Shown here: piece after piece, positions 10,377-23,131 of the stretch
Numbering within the stretch: position 1 is the first letter of the stretch
Layout of the letters: each line of letters starts with the position of its first letter
Notes under the pieces: generated by a model
Databases searched by the model: none
Told to the model about the DNA's origin: nothing
Seen by the model: the letters and a program-made list of their open reading frames with translations, nothing else
Assembly: GCF_964355755.1 (NCBI RefSeq)
Contig: NC_092677.1
Coordinates: 14,656,601 to 14,720,600, forward strand
Reading direction: 5' to 3'
Length of the DNA stretch: 64,000 nt
Origin: Antedon mediterranea
Taxonomy: Eukaryota; Echinodermata; Crinoidea; Comatulida; Antedonidae
Program-made: the position numbers and the translations under genes

Positions 10377-10672
10377 TTGTAAAAGTCTCATAAAAAGTCA
10401 TTCTTATCTTACGAGTTGGTTAAAATGTTTAAAAGAAATTGTGTAATAAAACATGAGCAAAAGACATGTATACAAACCCTGTTAAAGTTGTATCACAAAC
10501 TTTTTTCTTCTTTGCTGGTAAATATCAAACATACGAAACATACCTTTCAACACAACTTGCTCGTCTATATGGAATATGGAAGCAATTCTTATCTTTAGGT
10601 TAAAATGGACAAATAATTGGTGTGTCAAAGGTAATTGTTTTCTAAGCTGATATCAAAATCTCGTTAATCACC

Positions 10673-10708
10673 TCACAATGCGCACGCCTAACACCTTCTT
10701 GTGATTGG
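10673..10708. promoter_or_regulatory. Paired motif TCACAATGCG / TTGTGATTGG, copy 2
   Basis: Same two 10-mers as at 7149-7188, starting 26 bases apart, in a less AT-rich patch. Confidence 0.3.
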
Positions 10709-10946
10709 TAATTTATCTGCGATTTATTTTCTGATGATTTTCTAAGCTTCCCGGGGGAACCCAGGTACTATCTTTCTTTTCTCTGTCGCTAATCATTCGT
10801 GCCTTGTTTACAAAGTCTTGTAGTATGTTTGATCACCCATTTACTTGATAAGTCCTTCCTTTCAGGGTTTATCAATACTAGAGTTATCTGTAGTTATATA
10901 GTAGTGCTGTTTGACATTTGTAGAGTGAACCTTGCTGCATCCTTTT

Positions 10947-11081
10947 TAAACTCTGTCTACACTAGTAGTGTGACAAGAAGAAATGAAATGTGCCCAAATA
11001 TGGTAGTGATATTACATCATCGTGTCCATCATGGGCACATTTTTTGTCACATAAAGTTTGATAGTGTAGACAGAGCTTTAT
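10947..11081. mobile_element. MITE family B, copy 1
   Basis: Near-palindromic element with ends TAAAnCTCTGTCTACAC and GTGTAGACAGAGCTTTA and inner arms around GTGCCCA..TATGG. It has no coding capacity; the ORF across it is spurious. TA at the ends is compatible with a TA target duplication. Confidence 0.85.
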
Positions 11082-12536
11082 AATCCTGCTTCTTCTTTAA
11101 TCTCATAACATCAAAAACAACTTTTAAATACAATATGTATTTTGTTTTAAAATTGAAGTTTCAGTCTGAAAGTTTATGCTTTCACAAGAGTTTACAAAAA
11201 ATCATTGTAATATTATTTGCAGTATTTACAATAGAAATAAATTTTGTTCAAAAACTTGTTTTCAGTTGCCTGCTTTCAGGAGGTAAACTATGAACAAAAT
11301 TGAAATTTTATGCTGAAATGTGTCTGTGTTCACTTAGACGAGGTTGTGTTTATTAGCGAAAGGACCAAATTAATGCACTGATTAGATAGGAAGAAAAACA
11401 TGATTTTGAATTAGTGTCTGTTGTGATAGATACAACTGTAATTGAATTCTACCTTGCTACGTCTGCGATATAATCAAATGTTTTACAGTTCAGTAGTACA
11501 AACTTCAGATGTAAAAGGTGAAGCAGGGCTGGAGAGAGTGGCCTGTGTTTTACTCGCCTGGGGAGTTAAGTTTAAGATACAAATGGCATCTATAATGTAT
11601 ATGATGATGATCATCAAACACTAATAAGGATAGACTTCTCTCATCAAAAACCTATCACTGCACCAAGATGACTTCAACTATAGCGCCTTGGGATTATATT
11701 GCTTAAGTCATGAACTGGGTGACAGGAGAATACAGACTGACAAAAAAAAACATGATGATAAACTTTAAAAGATGATTGCTTCGTCGAATAATGAGAGGTT
11801 ATATATTAAAATAAGTACAATTGGAAGCGATAGATATAATGAAATTCATACAACTTTACGGAAGTAAAGTAATAAATTGATCGCGTTAATAATGGATAAA
11901 GGCAAAAAGAAAATCATGGATTGAATATAAAAGAATAAGTTAACATGTATAGTTTGTCCAATGCATACCAAATACATCTAGAAACAACAACATGCTGTAA
12001 AAACTGTGATTATCAAGAACTTGTACGTACTATTGCACACCATGGGACCCACAATCATTCTATCAAATGACAGGAATTGATTTAGGTGTGTTATAAATAT
12101 TTTATTACATATTCTACAGACTTGTTTTTGTACCTTTGGAGATCTTTTAAAATAGAGTTGGAAGGTATGCTAAAATTAGTCAATGATTGATTTTAATTTA
12201 TCCAAAGTTTTTAGTGTATTTTACTTTCTTTCCTCCTCAAAATTTAGGATAATAGGTTCCCCTTGAATCTGCTTATGGAAACATGTCAATAAATGACCAA
12301 ACTTCTTTAATATAATCAAAAACTAAAGTAGAAATCGATGACAATGCAACCAATTTATTATTGTTAGAAAAACTCAACCTTTAGTAATTTACAACCTCAA
12401 AAATAAACTTTAAACGTACTTTATTTCATACTACAACTTACCGAAAGATTATCTTAATAGAAAGCTTAGTAATTACTTAGCTAACAATGGGATCCTTTAA
12501 TATCTAGCGATTATTCGTATAGTTTATAATACTTAC
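11082..12536. other. AT-rich non-coding stretch
   Basis: 11362-11411 shares about 50 bases (TGCACTGATTAGATAGG..) with 33540-33587, a relic of another dispersed repeat. A minus-strand CTTTCGGTAAGT donor-like string is at 12436-12447. No gene supported. Confidence 0.5.
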
Positions 12537-12574
12537 CGAAAACATCCAGCTGACCCCGCAGTTGTCTTAAATCG
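12537..12574 (-). CDS. Candidate 38-nt internal exon (weak)
   Basis: Minus strand: acceptor TTATTTTCTATATTTAG, a 38-nt GC-richer segment, then an excellent donor (TTTTCG|GTAAGTATT). It is open in two frames; one reads DLRQLRGQLDVF, typical of a coiled coil (phase 2 in, phase 1 out). Too short to identify; non-coding RNA exon or chance are alternatives. Confidence 0.25.
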
Positions 12575-15500
12575 CTAAATATAGAAAATAATCGCATTAT
12601 ATGGATGCGTATACTCTCAATAAAAGACTGTTATTATCCAACGAGACCATTGTCCTTTCCTTTTTCTAATCTTTGGAATCAACTTGTTATTTCCTACGTC
12701 AATGTGATTGGAGAATGTAGAAACATTTGATGGTGAAATGAAAATATTGTACTTCATGATAAAGTCGATCAAATCCAGTATTTTTATCCATACGCAATTC
12801 ATATAAATGCATGTTTTTAATTGTTACTGAGCTATGTTATTAGTTCAAATCTTATAAGATTGGTAATGTTTTAGTTTTTATTGGCAAATCAAACTTGATT
12901 GTTATTAGAAATAAAATATAGTTTTAACTTGTTTTATTGCTTAGATTTAGTTCTGAAAATGAAATTACAGTACTACTAACTACACTCACTATATGCTATA
13001 GGTACAAAACATAGTGTTTTTCTAAAGTAAAGCAAAAGAAAGTCACTATCCTTCATACCCGAATCAACCACCGCGTCTGTGCGCATGTGCAATTAGTGTA
13101 TGTACATCTTTAATGAACAACTGCTACTAATGTACGATTGCATCCTTGGCCGTAAAAATAGGAACGAGATACGGAAGTACTAAAAGTATGCATGATCTGA
13201 TATTTAATCAATAACAAAAAATATCCTTTTAATTTAAATAAAATTATTATATTTTTCCTAAATTTAAATATGCTTTTTGTTACTTTCTTTTTAATGAAAT
13301 TTATTGTTAGTTTTTTTTTTAATATTATAATCAGTAAATTGATTTGATTTATTAACAAAATTTGTTACAATTTCCTGTCATCAACTTGTTGTAAAACCAA
13401 GGCAGTTCAGAAGATTTTCACCTGTCAGTCAGGTATTCTGTTTTCTTTCCTTCTAAATCCATAGTCCATAAAGTAGTTCAGTGCCATTTTATTGGCTCAA
13501 TACAAGTTAATTCAATTCCAATTTTCAAATAAATTGCAAGTTATTCCAGGAGCTTATTTCAACAACAATAGCAGCAATGGCAGACATAATAAAATGACTG
13601 TTGATAGTAGAAAAGCATATAAAGTGTCAAACGTTCGATTTTTAAATATCATAATGTGTTTACAAATAAAAAAGGATAATGTCTGTTATGTTGTTTTCAA
13701 AACTAAAGAATAAATTATTAAGATTAATTAATTTATTTGCAATCATTATTTTTATACTGTATGAAAATGTTTGATGTCTAAAAACTTAGATGTTATTTTT
13801 GTGTATGTTGTTTAGAAAGAATCTTCAATTAAATCATTAATGAATTGGGACAATATGGCAATCAGTATGGATCCATTTAGAATGGAAAAGTATCAATATG
13901 TATTGTACTCAATTGAGGTATTTTGATGTTCAGTGCATGCAAATATGTTCCAGTAATTATGTTTCTGATAATCGCATACGGCAGAATTCTTTAATACACA
14001 ATAATCATAGGTATTCTTAAAGTAAGCTTATGTCGGCACGAAACTCAATACAATGCAACTCAACTCATACTGCATATGTGACAGGTTTTCAACTGCAGTT
14101 ACTTCAATTCCTGAAAAAGTATAACATGTTCAACGCATCTCAACTCAACTGCCCACATGTCGACATATTTTGCGTTATTTTGATTTAAGGTCAGTTTTGT
14201 ATTTTCGGACCATTACGTCGGTACAGTTAAGTTCCGTATAAACAAACAATTACCTTTTTGGTATTAATATTGTTGGATAGATATACTGTAGTTTCGTGTG
14301 TCTGCCCAGTCACAACAAGAAATACATCGGGCCATAAATCATATTAGTACTAAAATGAAATAAAAACGCTTGGAAATATTAGAATCTGAAGTGATTCATC
14401 GTGTTTAGTAATTTTTTTCTTGATTAATTTTATCTTTAAATATAACCACACATGCATAACATCATTTAATATTGTCTGGTTAGTTTTTCTCTGGCAGATA
14501 TTAAATCTATAAAATACTGTCATATTTAAGCGTTCGTCCATAATTGAATATAATAATTGAACATGTACACTGCAGTCTTGGCAAATGCTTCATAATATTA
14601 TTATACAGATTCATAATGTTGGGATGTTGGCTAGTCACAAAATTTACACAGTTGAATAGCTAATGAATAATGATATCGTCAGTTTAATTTGCGTATGTGT
14701 TTCAGAAAAGTACTTATGACATGATACTTAGGGACCATGTCAAAATTCTACTGCAGTTACTGCAGTAACTATATTTTGTTTAATCTTTACCTTGGTATGA
14801 AATTATTTAACAAGTTTTTATTGGGTATAATCATGCATACTGTTTATTGCAGAGACTGCTAAATAAACTTCTTCTTTGAGAAAATCTAATATCATTGCAG
14901 AACTGTAGAAGAATAAATCTAATCATGATAATAATTTTAATGTGATCACTTTAATTAAGATGATGATAGTTGAAAAATTCAGGCTAAATGATTTGAATGA
15001 TTTTAAGAAGAAATCTAGCATTTTGTTTACCCTACGTTTACTGATGTTTTGTCTGCTTTGAAAGTTTCAAACAAATTTGCCAAAACCTATACAGTACCTG
15101 CAGGTATGCTGTTAGATGGGTTGCCAAATCTCATTATTGTTAAGGTTGGGAGTGTTATGTTATTGATATCAGATCTCATAATGTAGATTATAAATTGGAA
15201 TTAGGATGTGCTGGTAATGTACTACTAATTTGTTATTGTTACTATCATTACTGTTATATGTGTTTAAATTTAACTTCACAGATTAATTGAGATAAACAAT
15301 TTTGTCATAAAGTATACCTACGGTAACTAATTAGCAGTTCTGTGATGTTAATACATAACATAACATAACAGTATAGCACTTTCCCAACACCACAGGAATG
15401 CTCATCAATTAACAAAATGTTCTAATTATGCAGTTGATTGAATTTCCTTGTTAATTCTGAAACAATAGCCAATGTCAACATTCTGTTAATGATAATGTAT

Positions 15501-17716
15501 TAATTGACTTAAAGTCATTAATAAATTAACTTTAAACTGTAGTTGTACTATAGAATGTTCATGTCAATTGATATAAGTACCGATAAACACTTGAGTTGAT
15601 TGTAATGGCCATTGAGTTTACTATGAATAACAATTTAGAGTTAAGTAGTTGATCAGTCAGTGGTTGATCAGTATTTTATGACAGGGTGGTAAACTGGCAC
15701 TTCACTGGTAGATTCACCTTCAGAAAAGTAATATGTCTTCTGGGAGAGGTTTATTTTTTTGGAGAAGAACGCTATATCCCATATTCTTTTTCAACATCAT
15801 GGATCCACCAACTGCACATTACATTGTGTTTCTGTAAAAGTTGTAGGCCAGCTACTCTTCTTCTTTTGCTGTCCTTTGTGTCGGAAGGATCTTTCATAGT
15901 GTGCACAAAGATAGTCAAAATTGGTTCCAATAACCAAACTGAAAACTGTGTGGTTTTTATACAAATACAATATATGTATTTTCAGTACATTCAGCGATGT
16001 ACCCACAAGAAATAAAATGATGCGGTTGTCGCAAAAAAGGGAACAATCTCTGTTCAAGTCACTGGGTTGTCAAAGTCCTCTGTGAAAAAGTGGTCAGGTT
16101 TAACCTTACCAACAATACTGGTGGCTACTCTTCTGACATTGCATTGTGGATAATTATGATACTTCAAAAATACAAATGTAAAATAAAACAAAACAACTCA
16201 AATAGAAAATATGGTTAATTCATTTTTCTTATGTTGCATTCAGTCTTTTATTGGAGAATAGGAAAAAAAAAACAGGTCAACAAAGATATTTTTAATTTAT
16301 TAGTGAACAAATTCAGGTACAATTCCTATCCAATGACAATTATCTAAAGAAAAAAAACGGAAAAAAAATATTGTTGCAAAAAGCTAATCAGTCACCTAGC
16401 CCCAAGGTATGTACTCAATCATTTCATCCTTATTTAAAGCAAGCTAAAATTACAATTTTTGTATAAAACTAAATTCTATGCACTATGGTTAATGTACATT
16501 ATTGGATATTATTATGCTGCCATGCTATATGGAAATTGTACAATTTTATATGATATACAAATATAATTGCATTTAAAACTAATATAATAACATGTAGAAT
16601 ATTATAAAATACCAAATATGACTACATATTTAGATTTGGTATTAAACTTTTTTTAGGCCTCTTACAGTCAGCTGTATACTACTGTGGTACAGCTGTTAGA
16701 GCTATATCCTTGTAAAACAAAGTTAAAAAAATACATTTGATTAAAATGTTGTTTTATCAAATTTATTTATAGTAGCGAACAAATTGTCCCTTTAATAAAT
16801 CCCAATACGTTTCTTTGAATCTTTTTTGGCCTAAATACAGTCAAATAAAATCATAGGTCTTGCTTTTAGGAAAATCATATCATGATCATATTAATCAGAG
16901 TTATAGATAACAATATTGTAGCAATAGGTTGTATGCCATGAAATATTGCAGTATGTTTCAAACAATACTTGTGCAGAATACCAAGTGTCTGGCATGATTC
17001 TCTTTCTAATTCTACAACTTGGTAACATTATTGCAAATTTTTTTCTCTTCAATGACTCCCTATGACCAATTACGCGTCATTCTACAATCAGCACGTATCA
17101 AACTCAATTTCTACTTTCTTTTTCACGTCTAGCTTTTCCTGTGATCCATCTAATCCAAACTTGCTTCAGAAAAGTCATTTAAATTGTACTCAATTGATGA
17201 GTGGGGTGGTATTAGAGCGAAAGGAAACATGTGTTGTGTTTGTTGCTGGGCACGCACGAGTAATCAGGTGGCTTCAGTTCTTTTGTCTTTTCCACACTTG
17301 AGCGACCGCGACAATCCTCTGGTTCTATCGCTAATGACCTTATAAAACCTGCTTGTCTCCAGAGGGCAGTATAACTGTCTCAGCGTCTTATCACTTGTGT
17401 CTATGATGGAAAAAAAGTTTAATTATTGATAATAAAACAGTCATTTGTGAATACTAAAAATATGGAAAAAAGAGCTGTTATTGAATGCTGTTCATTTCAA
17501 TTTTTTTTTCCAAAGTTGTTTGGAATAATGTAATTATTTTATTAATTTATATCACATTCAGGTTATGATTATGTGTGATGGAAGATAGATAAAGAGAGAC
17601 ACATCATAAATGTAATGGTTTCCTCCATTTTTCATAGTTTATAGTTATTTTTTCAAAAGAAATTTAATATTTTTATATTGTTTCATATATTTCTAAAAAA
17701 TGTCTGTATTGTAAAT
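12575..17716. other. Long AT-rich stretch without a supported gene
   Basis: Includes overlapping, unrecognised open frames on both strands at 15686-16057, a 14-bp palindrome GTTACTGCAGTAAC at 14756-14769, and a less AT-rich patch at 17050-17400 that holds a CTCF-like motif (listed separately). Nothing reads as a known domain. Confidence 0.5.
17357..17371 (+). promoter_or_regulatory. CTCF-like motif
   Basis: CTCCAGAGGGCAGTA fits the bilaterian CTCF core (CCASYAGRKGGCR). One of several such sites in the window. Confidence 0.35.
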
Positions 17717-17850
17717 TAGCTCTGCTAATTGTTCTGGCGGTTTTAATTTAGCTTTTCGCTTTTTTTTTGTATCTCCATTGAGATCCAGCCACTGATACCC
17801 ACAACATTGTCATTTTTTCAGTTATTTGCCTTTGGATTTATATATATTTC
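17717..17850 (-). repeat. Dispersed repeat family A, copy 2 (inverted)
   Basis: Reverse complement matches 10136-10305 from AAATCCAAAGG through ATCAGTGGCTGG, ATCTCAATGGAGAT and CCGCCAGAAC. Best-preserved copy of the left half. Confidence 0.75.
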
Positions 17851-18940
17851 AACAATATAATAAAGAAGGATTTTCCCACACCCAAGACTTTTTTTTCATG
17901 TAGCCTCAAGATATACAATTCATCTTGATTACATATAACATTAATTAATGAATATCTTCTGTATATGACAAATGAGGAATTGAATAATTAATAATATAGT
18001 AACCATGTATAATGATCATTGCCATCGGTTCACCTGCTAAGTCACAGAGTTATTGATACACACTTTAAATGTATTTTCACATGTACCGATAAATCATTAA
18101 TAAATATGTAAAACTATTGATTCTTTATTAAACTATATGTCTCCCGTTTGCGCACATAAATCCATCAAAACATAGTAATTGCATTAATACATTAATTTAA
18201 TGCAATAAACTGCGCTAGTAAATTACTGAAATTGTTTAATTGTTATTATATTTAATGAACTATGAGAAAATTAATTATTTGTGAGAATTCTCAAGGTTGA
18301 ATCTACCAAATTTAATTTGTTGTGAACAAGATGAACAGAAATATTAAATAGTTCCAATAGCACTGTTAACAAAATATAGACATTTTTCAATTAATTATTA
18401 ATTGATATTCGTAAACTGTAGAATTAATTTGGCTAGATTGTAAATTATTCATAAACCAGAATGATATATTGCTACATTTATGGTATTGATCATAATTTTA
18501 TATTTATCAATAAGATGATATTTAACAGGCCGTATATCATATCAATTCAAATTTGTATTTTATAATAGAATTGGGAATTCTATGTAAATCTAAAAGAGAT
18601 TGTACTGTAAATTGCTCATATTATAATAACATATATGCATGGTGATACACAGATAAAGGACCAACATGAGATTTATAAATTTATGATATTCTGACTTCCT
18701 TTATTAAAATGTGTGTAAGGTCATAATTTATATAATGTTCTATGTTATGCTGAAATATATTGATTTCTGTGAAGTTTAATTTTAAATGAGAGTAAAGTAT
18801 ATGTTTTGTAACTTGTTAGAATTAAATCATTTATTTTTTGTTTTGTTAAATACTTATTTCTTAAAACAACAATTATATTACAAATATTATTATATATTAC
18901 ATCACATTTAATTATTATTTGATTTGTTACTAAATAATTT
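17851..18940. other. Very AT-rich stretch
   Basis: No feature recognised apart from simple AT tracts. Confidence 0.6.
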
Positions 18941-18944
18941 TGTT

Positions 18945-19006
18945 TTCTTCTTTTTTCTTTCATATAATGCTGATTTGTTATCATCTTGTCATTATCAGGT
19001 AAGACA
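18945..19006 (+). promoter_or_regulatory. Candidate recursive (ratchet) splice site 1
   Basis: A pyrimidine tract (TTCTTCTTTTTTCTTTC) and branch-point-like GCTGATT precede CATTATCAG joined directly to GTAAGA (junction 18998/18999). A 3' splice site with no exon before the next 5' splice site is the known form of ratchet points in long introns. The last 24 bases nearly match the site at 48429/48430. Confidence 0.4.
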
Positions 19007-19890
19007 TATTATTATTAATATTGTTATCATTTAGTAAGATTGTAGCTATAGGCTATTTAGCCTAAAACCATGAACAAAGCCACACTAATACAGTATTAGA
19101 AAATGCGTATTGCCAAGAATTTAATATTGTTTTCTATTCTTAAAACAGTAAATTTGTTTTATTATTTATTAGTACTCAGTTTCAGTTTACTTATATTTTT
19201 TGAAAAATTATTTATTATCACTACTATGATTGTCAAATTTGCCTCCTTTTGCTACCCCTGATTAGCCTCCGATGCAGCAGTAATTTGTTGTTATTGATTT
19301 CTTGAGTGTGAACTTTGGCGCCGTTTATCAGACTGTGTGGAGACTGACAACTTAGATAATTGGCTACACAAATATCGCTGTTTTTTTGGATGGGTCATTT
19401 AATAACCTGCGTGTGTTGATTATCAGGGTAGTCGTTGGTATAATTGTAACATTGTAGCAATTGGGTGAAACTGTTCATTCATACGATTAATAGCATTATG
19501 TCAGTCGCTTTTATGACTTCAAAGATGTAATATTATTATGATAGACTGACAAATTAATTTTTCATTAACAAAACAAGAAAGGCATTTAGAAACATGATAC
19601 TAATATATAAATATAGCGATATAATTTGATTTTGAAAGTTTAAATTGAGGCCTGTTTCTGCACCATAATACCATATAACAGTTTATTTTAGAATATTTAT
19701 TTGTAAACAAACTCCATTTCTACTAAATCTGTTTATGTTGAAGATGGTGGTCATCGATTAAAATATCATTTACTGTATACCCAAAATATATGACATGCTC
19801 AGGTGGTCCAAAGATCAGGAAATCACATTATTTTGTGTTGTAATGATTACTTGATGTTTATGATTTTGTGAATGGAAATAAAGAAAAGAA
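19007..19890. other. AT-rich non-coding stretch
   Basis: No feature recognised. Confidence 0.6.
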
Positions 19891-19929
19891 AAAAAAAGCT
19901 GAAAAACCCCAAACCATAAGCTATACAAT

Positions 19930-20280
19930 CGGCACAGGTTCAAGTCACTCCTCGACCAATGTTCAATGTAGTACAAGGAATTAAACTTGGAGGTCCAGTG
20001 TACACACTGCTTCGTGTGCACTTTAAACAACCCAGTACATCTTTGGGAAGATTAGGGGGTTATCCCGTTGTACTGGTCTATTGAGTCCCTGTTGTTGTGG
20101 ACAGATGAACGAGCGCCGTTTGGTGGCAGCACTCAACACGAAGATACCCTTGGGAGAGTAGAAAGTTGTGGTATCATATGTGTTGTCCATACCTGTGCGC
20201 AATTTAGACCAGTGGGCTACAAGGCACAGGTTATTCCCCCATTTACATTAGACTCAAAAGTTAAAGTCTTTGCCATTGTC
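19930..20280 (+). mobile_element. Putative SINE-like or other dispersed element, GC-richer
   Basis: A patch that is much less AT-rich than its surroundings. GGTTCAAGTC at about 19937 resembles a Pol III B box, and a shorter related string is at 7662-7690. The segment GTGCACTTTAAACAACCC..GTACATCTTTGGGAAG, then GAACGAGCGCC, has the look of common interspersed repeats of marine invertebrates as I remember them, which I could not check. The 92-codon ORF at 20068-20346 matches no family I know. Confidence 0.35.
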
Positions 20281-21524
20281 CCTTCAATTTTCAAGGCTTT
20301 CAAACATGTCTTTCTAATGAGACATTCAACTGTCTCTCCCTTTTAAAAGTTTTAAATGGAACAAACCTATTAGAGTATAATAACATTTGATATTGCAAAG
20401 TACAGAAATGTAAAGGAACAATTCTAGATATAAATTAATACATTTTTTTCGGACTTTTATAGCGTACATGGTTTCATGTAATAATTCCTCTATACATAAA
20501 TTTACCTAATTTTAAATAATGCAATATACCAGTAAATCTCCTCTATAGAGACTCTTTCCTTTTCTCAAATGCTCAATTATATAATCCATGGCTTAAAACA
20601 ACGATACTCATTATTGATGTTTGAAGACAGACTGGCGCCTGATTCTAGTCGAACCTGTATCCCACACATGACAGATGAGCACACGACCTCCAGTACCATT
20701 AATTTCTTTTTGGGAAGCATGTAAGTGTCATAGTATTCACCATAGCTTACCTGTTTGTAATAAATTTTGAATTCAAATGAGAATTCAAAGCATGCATAAA
20801 ACTAGTTTGTGTAAATTGAAAATAAATTAAAGAATTTTATAAAGATATTATGTATTATATACAGATCTTAAATTTAGTTATAAAACGTTTTAAACATTCT
20901 TCTATACATAGCAACAAATAGCTAAAATAGTACTTGTTATTTTGATATATTCATCCTCAATTGAAGACCCCCTACTCTTTCTTAAAGATGTACCAGGTTC
21001 TTTATAGTGCATGCATACCATTTTTAATTCCTCATCCAAGAAGACTTGTTCTACCAGGAGCCTTGATCCTGTGTCGAATTTACATCACAGAATGTTTTTG
21101 ATACAATTAAAAAGAAAAATAGAGTAATTTCTTTTCACTAAACTTATTCTTGTTTTTATATCACTGCTGTACTGTAGTCTGTGACAGCAATAAAAGCATA
21201 TTTAATTAATAGCTGCTGATATTCATCCACAAAATGGGAGCCTGCCCCATTAAAATTATGTTATTGGAAGCACTTCCTAGAAATGATCAAAATTCTGACA
21301 GCTCTGAAAAGGACTAGTTACGGTCTGATTGATGGATTCGTTTGTCGATTATAAATAGTTGAAGATGAATGTGCTAATAGATGGCATTGAGCTAGTGTAT
21401 GTGGCAAGTTCAATAACATGCAATGTATTAGATGAACTTGTCAAATAGGTATATACATGCAATTAAAACAAAAATATTTATTGAGTATACAGAGAAGTTA
21501 TTGCTGCAAAAACGTAATTGTGTG
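20281..21524. other. Non-coding stretch with one unresolved ORF patch
   Basis: At 20617-20724 a GC-richer plus-strand ORF (MFEDRLAPDSSRTC...) ends at a moderate donor-like GTAAGT; not recognised. The rest is AT-rich. Confidence 0.4.
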
Positions 21525-21612
21525 AGTGGGTGGGTGTAACAACTTATAGTTGGGTAGGTGTAACAACTTATAGTTGAGTGGGTATAACAACTTGTGGTTG
21601 GGTGGGTGCAAA
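21525..21612. repeat. 27-28-bp tandem repeat, about 3 units
   Basis: Units of the form GTTGGGTGGGTGTAACAACTTATA, diverged; no coding role seen. Confidence 0.8.
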
Positions 21613-21867
21613 GTTCTAGGGTTAAGGGGTTGATGGTTACCTTGATAGCATTAGGCTAGTGTTTTAGTGTATAATTACTGTTACCCAATGTATGGTAGGT
21701 TTATTCCTCTGCCACCATACTAGACTTTTCTCTTTAACAACAATTAAAGGCTTGAAGGCCAATTTACACAGACTAACGGTAAGGGTAATATATATATATA
21801 TCAAATTAATTAATTAAATTTCAGTATATCATCGGGCGGTTTCGAATTAATGTTCATTGCCTAATGT

Positions 21868-21904
<37 letters not shown>

Positions 21905-23011
21905 CTATGTTATTCCTTATGGGAGTGGACAGGTAGTTTCCATTCAGGATAGATACAGATTCTATGTATGACAATTAGCTACACAGATTTTTCAAAATCC
22001 TTGATCCTTCCCTGAATCACAAATTAGTGTAGGTCAATCTGGATTGTGTGAATATACTAGATAAAAATAGCATCTTGTAACGCCTTGTTTCCCTGGGTTT
22101 TTTTTGTTAGAGGAGAAAGTGTTGACCTAGGTTTTTTTACTGTATGAAAAGTAATTCCCTTTCGCAGTTATATTTTGTTAGGGGCTATACGTCATCATTT
22201 AATGTTTGTATATACAAGATATTTCCTTTCAAATTTAAGCTCATATTTTTGTTATTAACAATGTATATATTCAAGGATAAAACGATATATGAGTGGATTA
22301 TAACCAATGCCGGATAAATCATGTTATGACATTTTATGACCTTTCATCAGTAAATTATTGTTTGTTATTTTTAGATTGGATAAAATCGTTTTTCTTTTCT
22401 AGCCCCATCGCATTTAAGACGTAAAACCTGGGTGAGAGTTATTAATTATGTTTGTTTCACAACATGTTACCCATAATGCCTGCAATTTATCATGGTTTGT
22501 GGCACATGGCAGTGTATTAAACGTGCTAGTGTTTATTGAAGCGTGAAGAATGATTATCAATCATGCTAGGTTCGGTGTCATTAGCTATAGTTCCGCAGGG
22601 CCTTATGAGAGGACCTTGCTAAATATATATATGCAAAATGTGAAAATTATATTTACATCTGATACTGTAGTATAAATAGGAAATTAGTCCTCTCTACACA
22701 AAGTATATTATACATTATATATCATCAATATTTAATATTTTTCGGTTGAATAATTAAAACAATTTGTACAATATCTATTAATAATATTGAAATATAATTC
22801 TGTCAAGTACTCTACTGTAGCATTGCAGTGTGCTCCTACTACAAATTAAGAGAGAAACAAAACAAGACATCATTATAATTGCTATTACAGTAGGTTAAAA
22901 AAAAACGTTTTAGAGGAGAATTACACCAAAGTAAAAAAATTTAAACCTGAATTACTCGACCCACTCGACAAAAAAAGAATGAAGGCGTTCTACCACCTAA
23001 ATAACATAACA
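21613..23011. other. AT-rich stretch with (TA)n tracts
   Basis: (TA)n at about 21790-21807 and 21870-21900. 22400-22620 is less AT-rich and repeat-free (contains TGATTATCAATCATG), a possible regulatory patch. Confidence 0.5.
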
Positions 23012-23131
23012 AAAAAGAAAAAATGGCAACGTTGTTGTTGAGTGGCTGATCTCAATGGAGATAAGAATAAGCAAAAAGCTTAGTCAAAATCGTAAAGTAA
23101 AACAGCCAGAACGAAACGGCAAGCTTTCAGA
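23012..23131 (+). repeat. Dispersed repeat family A, copy 3
   Basis: Shares GAGTGGCTG.ATCTCAATGGAGAT, AATAAGCAAAAAGCT and GTAAAGTAAAACAGCCAGAA with copy 1; shortened at the left end. Confidence 0.75.

Noticed and set aside
10799-11083. 94-codon frame
   Set aside because: Lies across MITE family B copy 1; product of the palindrome.
15686-16057. Overlapping 109- and 86-codon frames on opposite strands
   Set aside because: No recognised domain, no splice sites; possibly an old transposon but not supportable.
20617-20724. Plus-strand ORF MFEDRLAPDSSRTC... as an exon
   Set aside because: Protein-like, but the donor has T at -1, the acceptor is weak, and it lies near a probable dispersed element.
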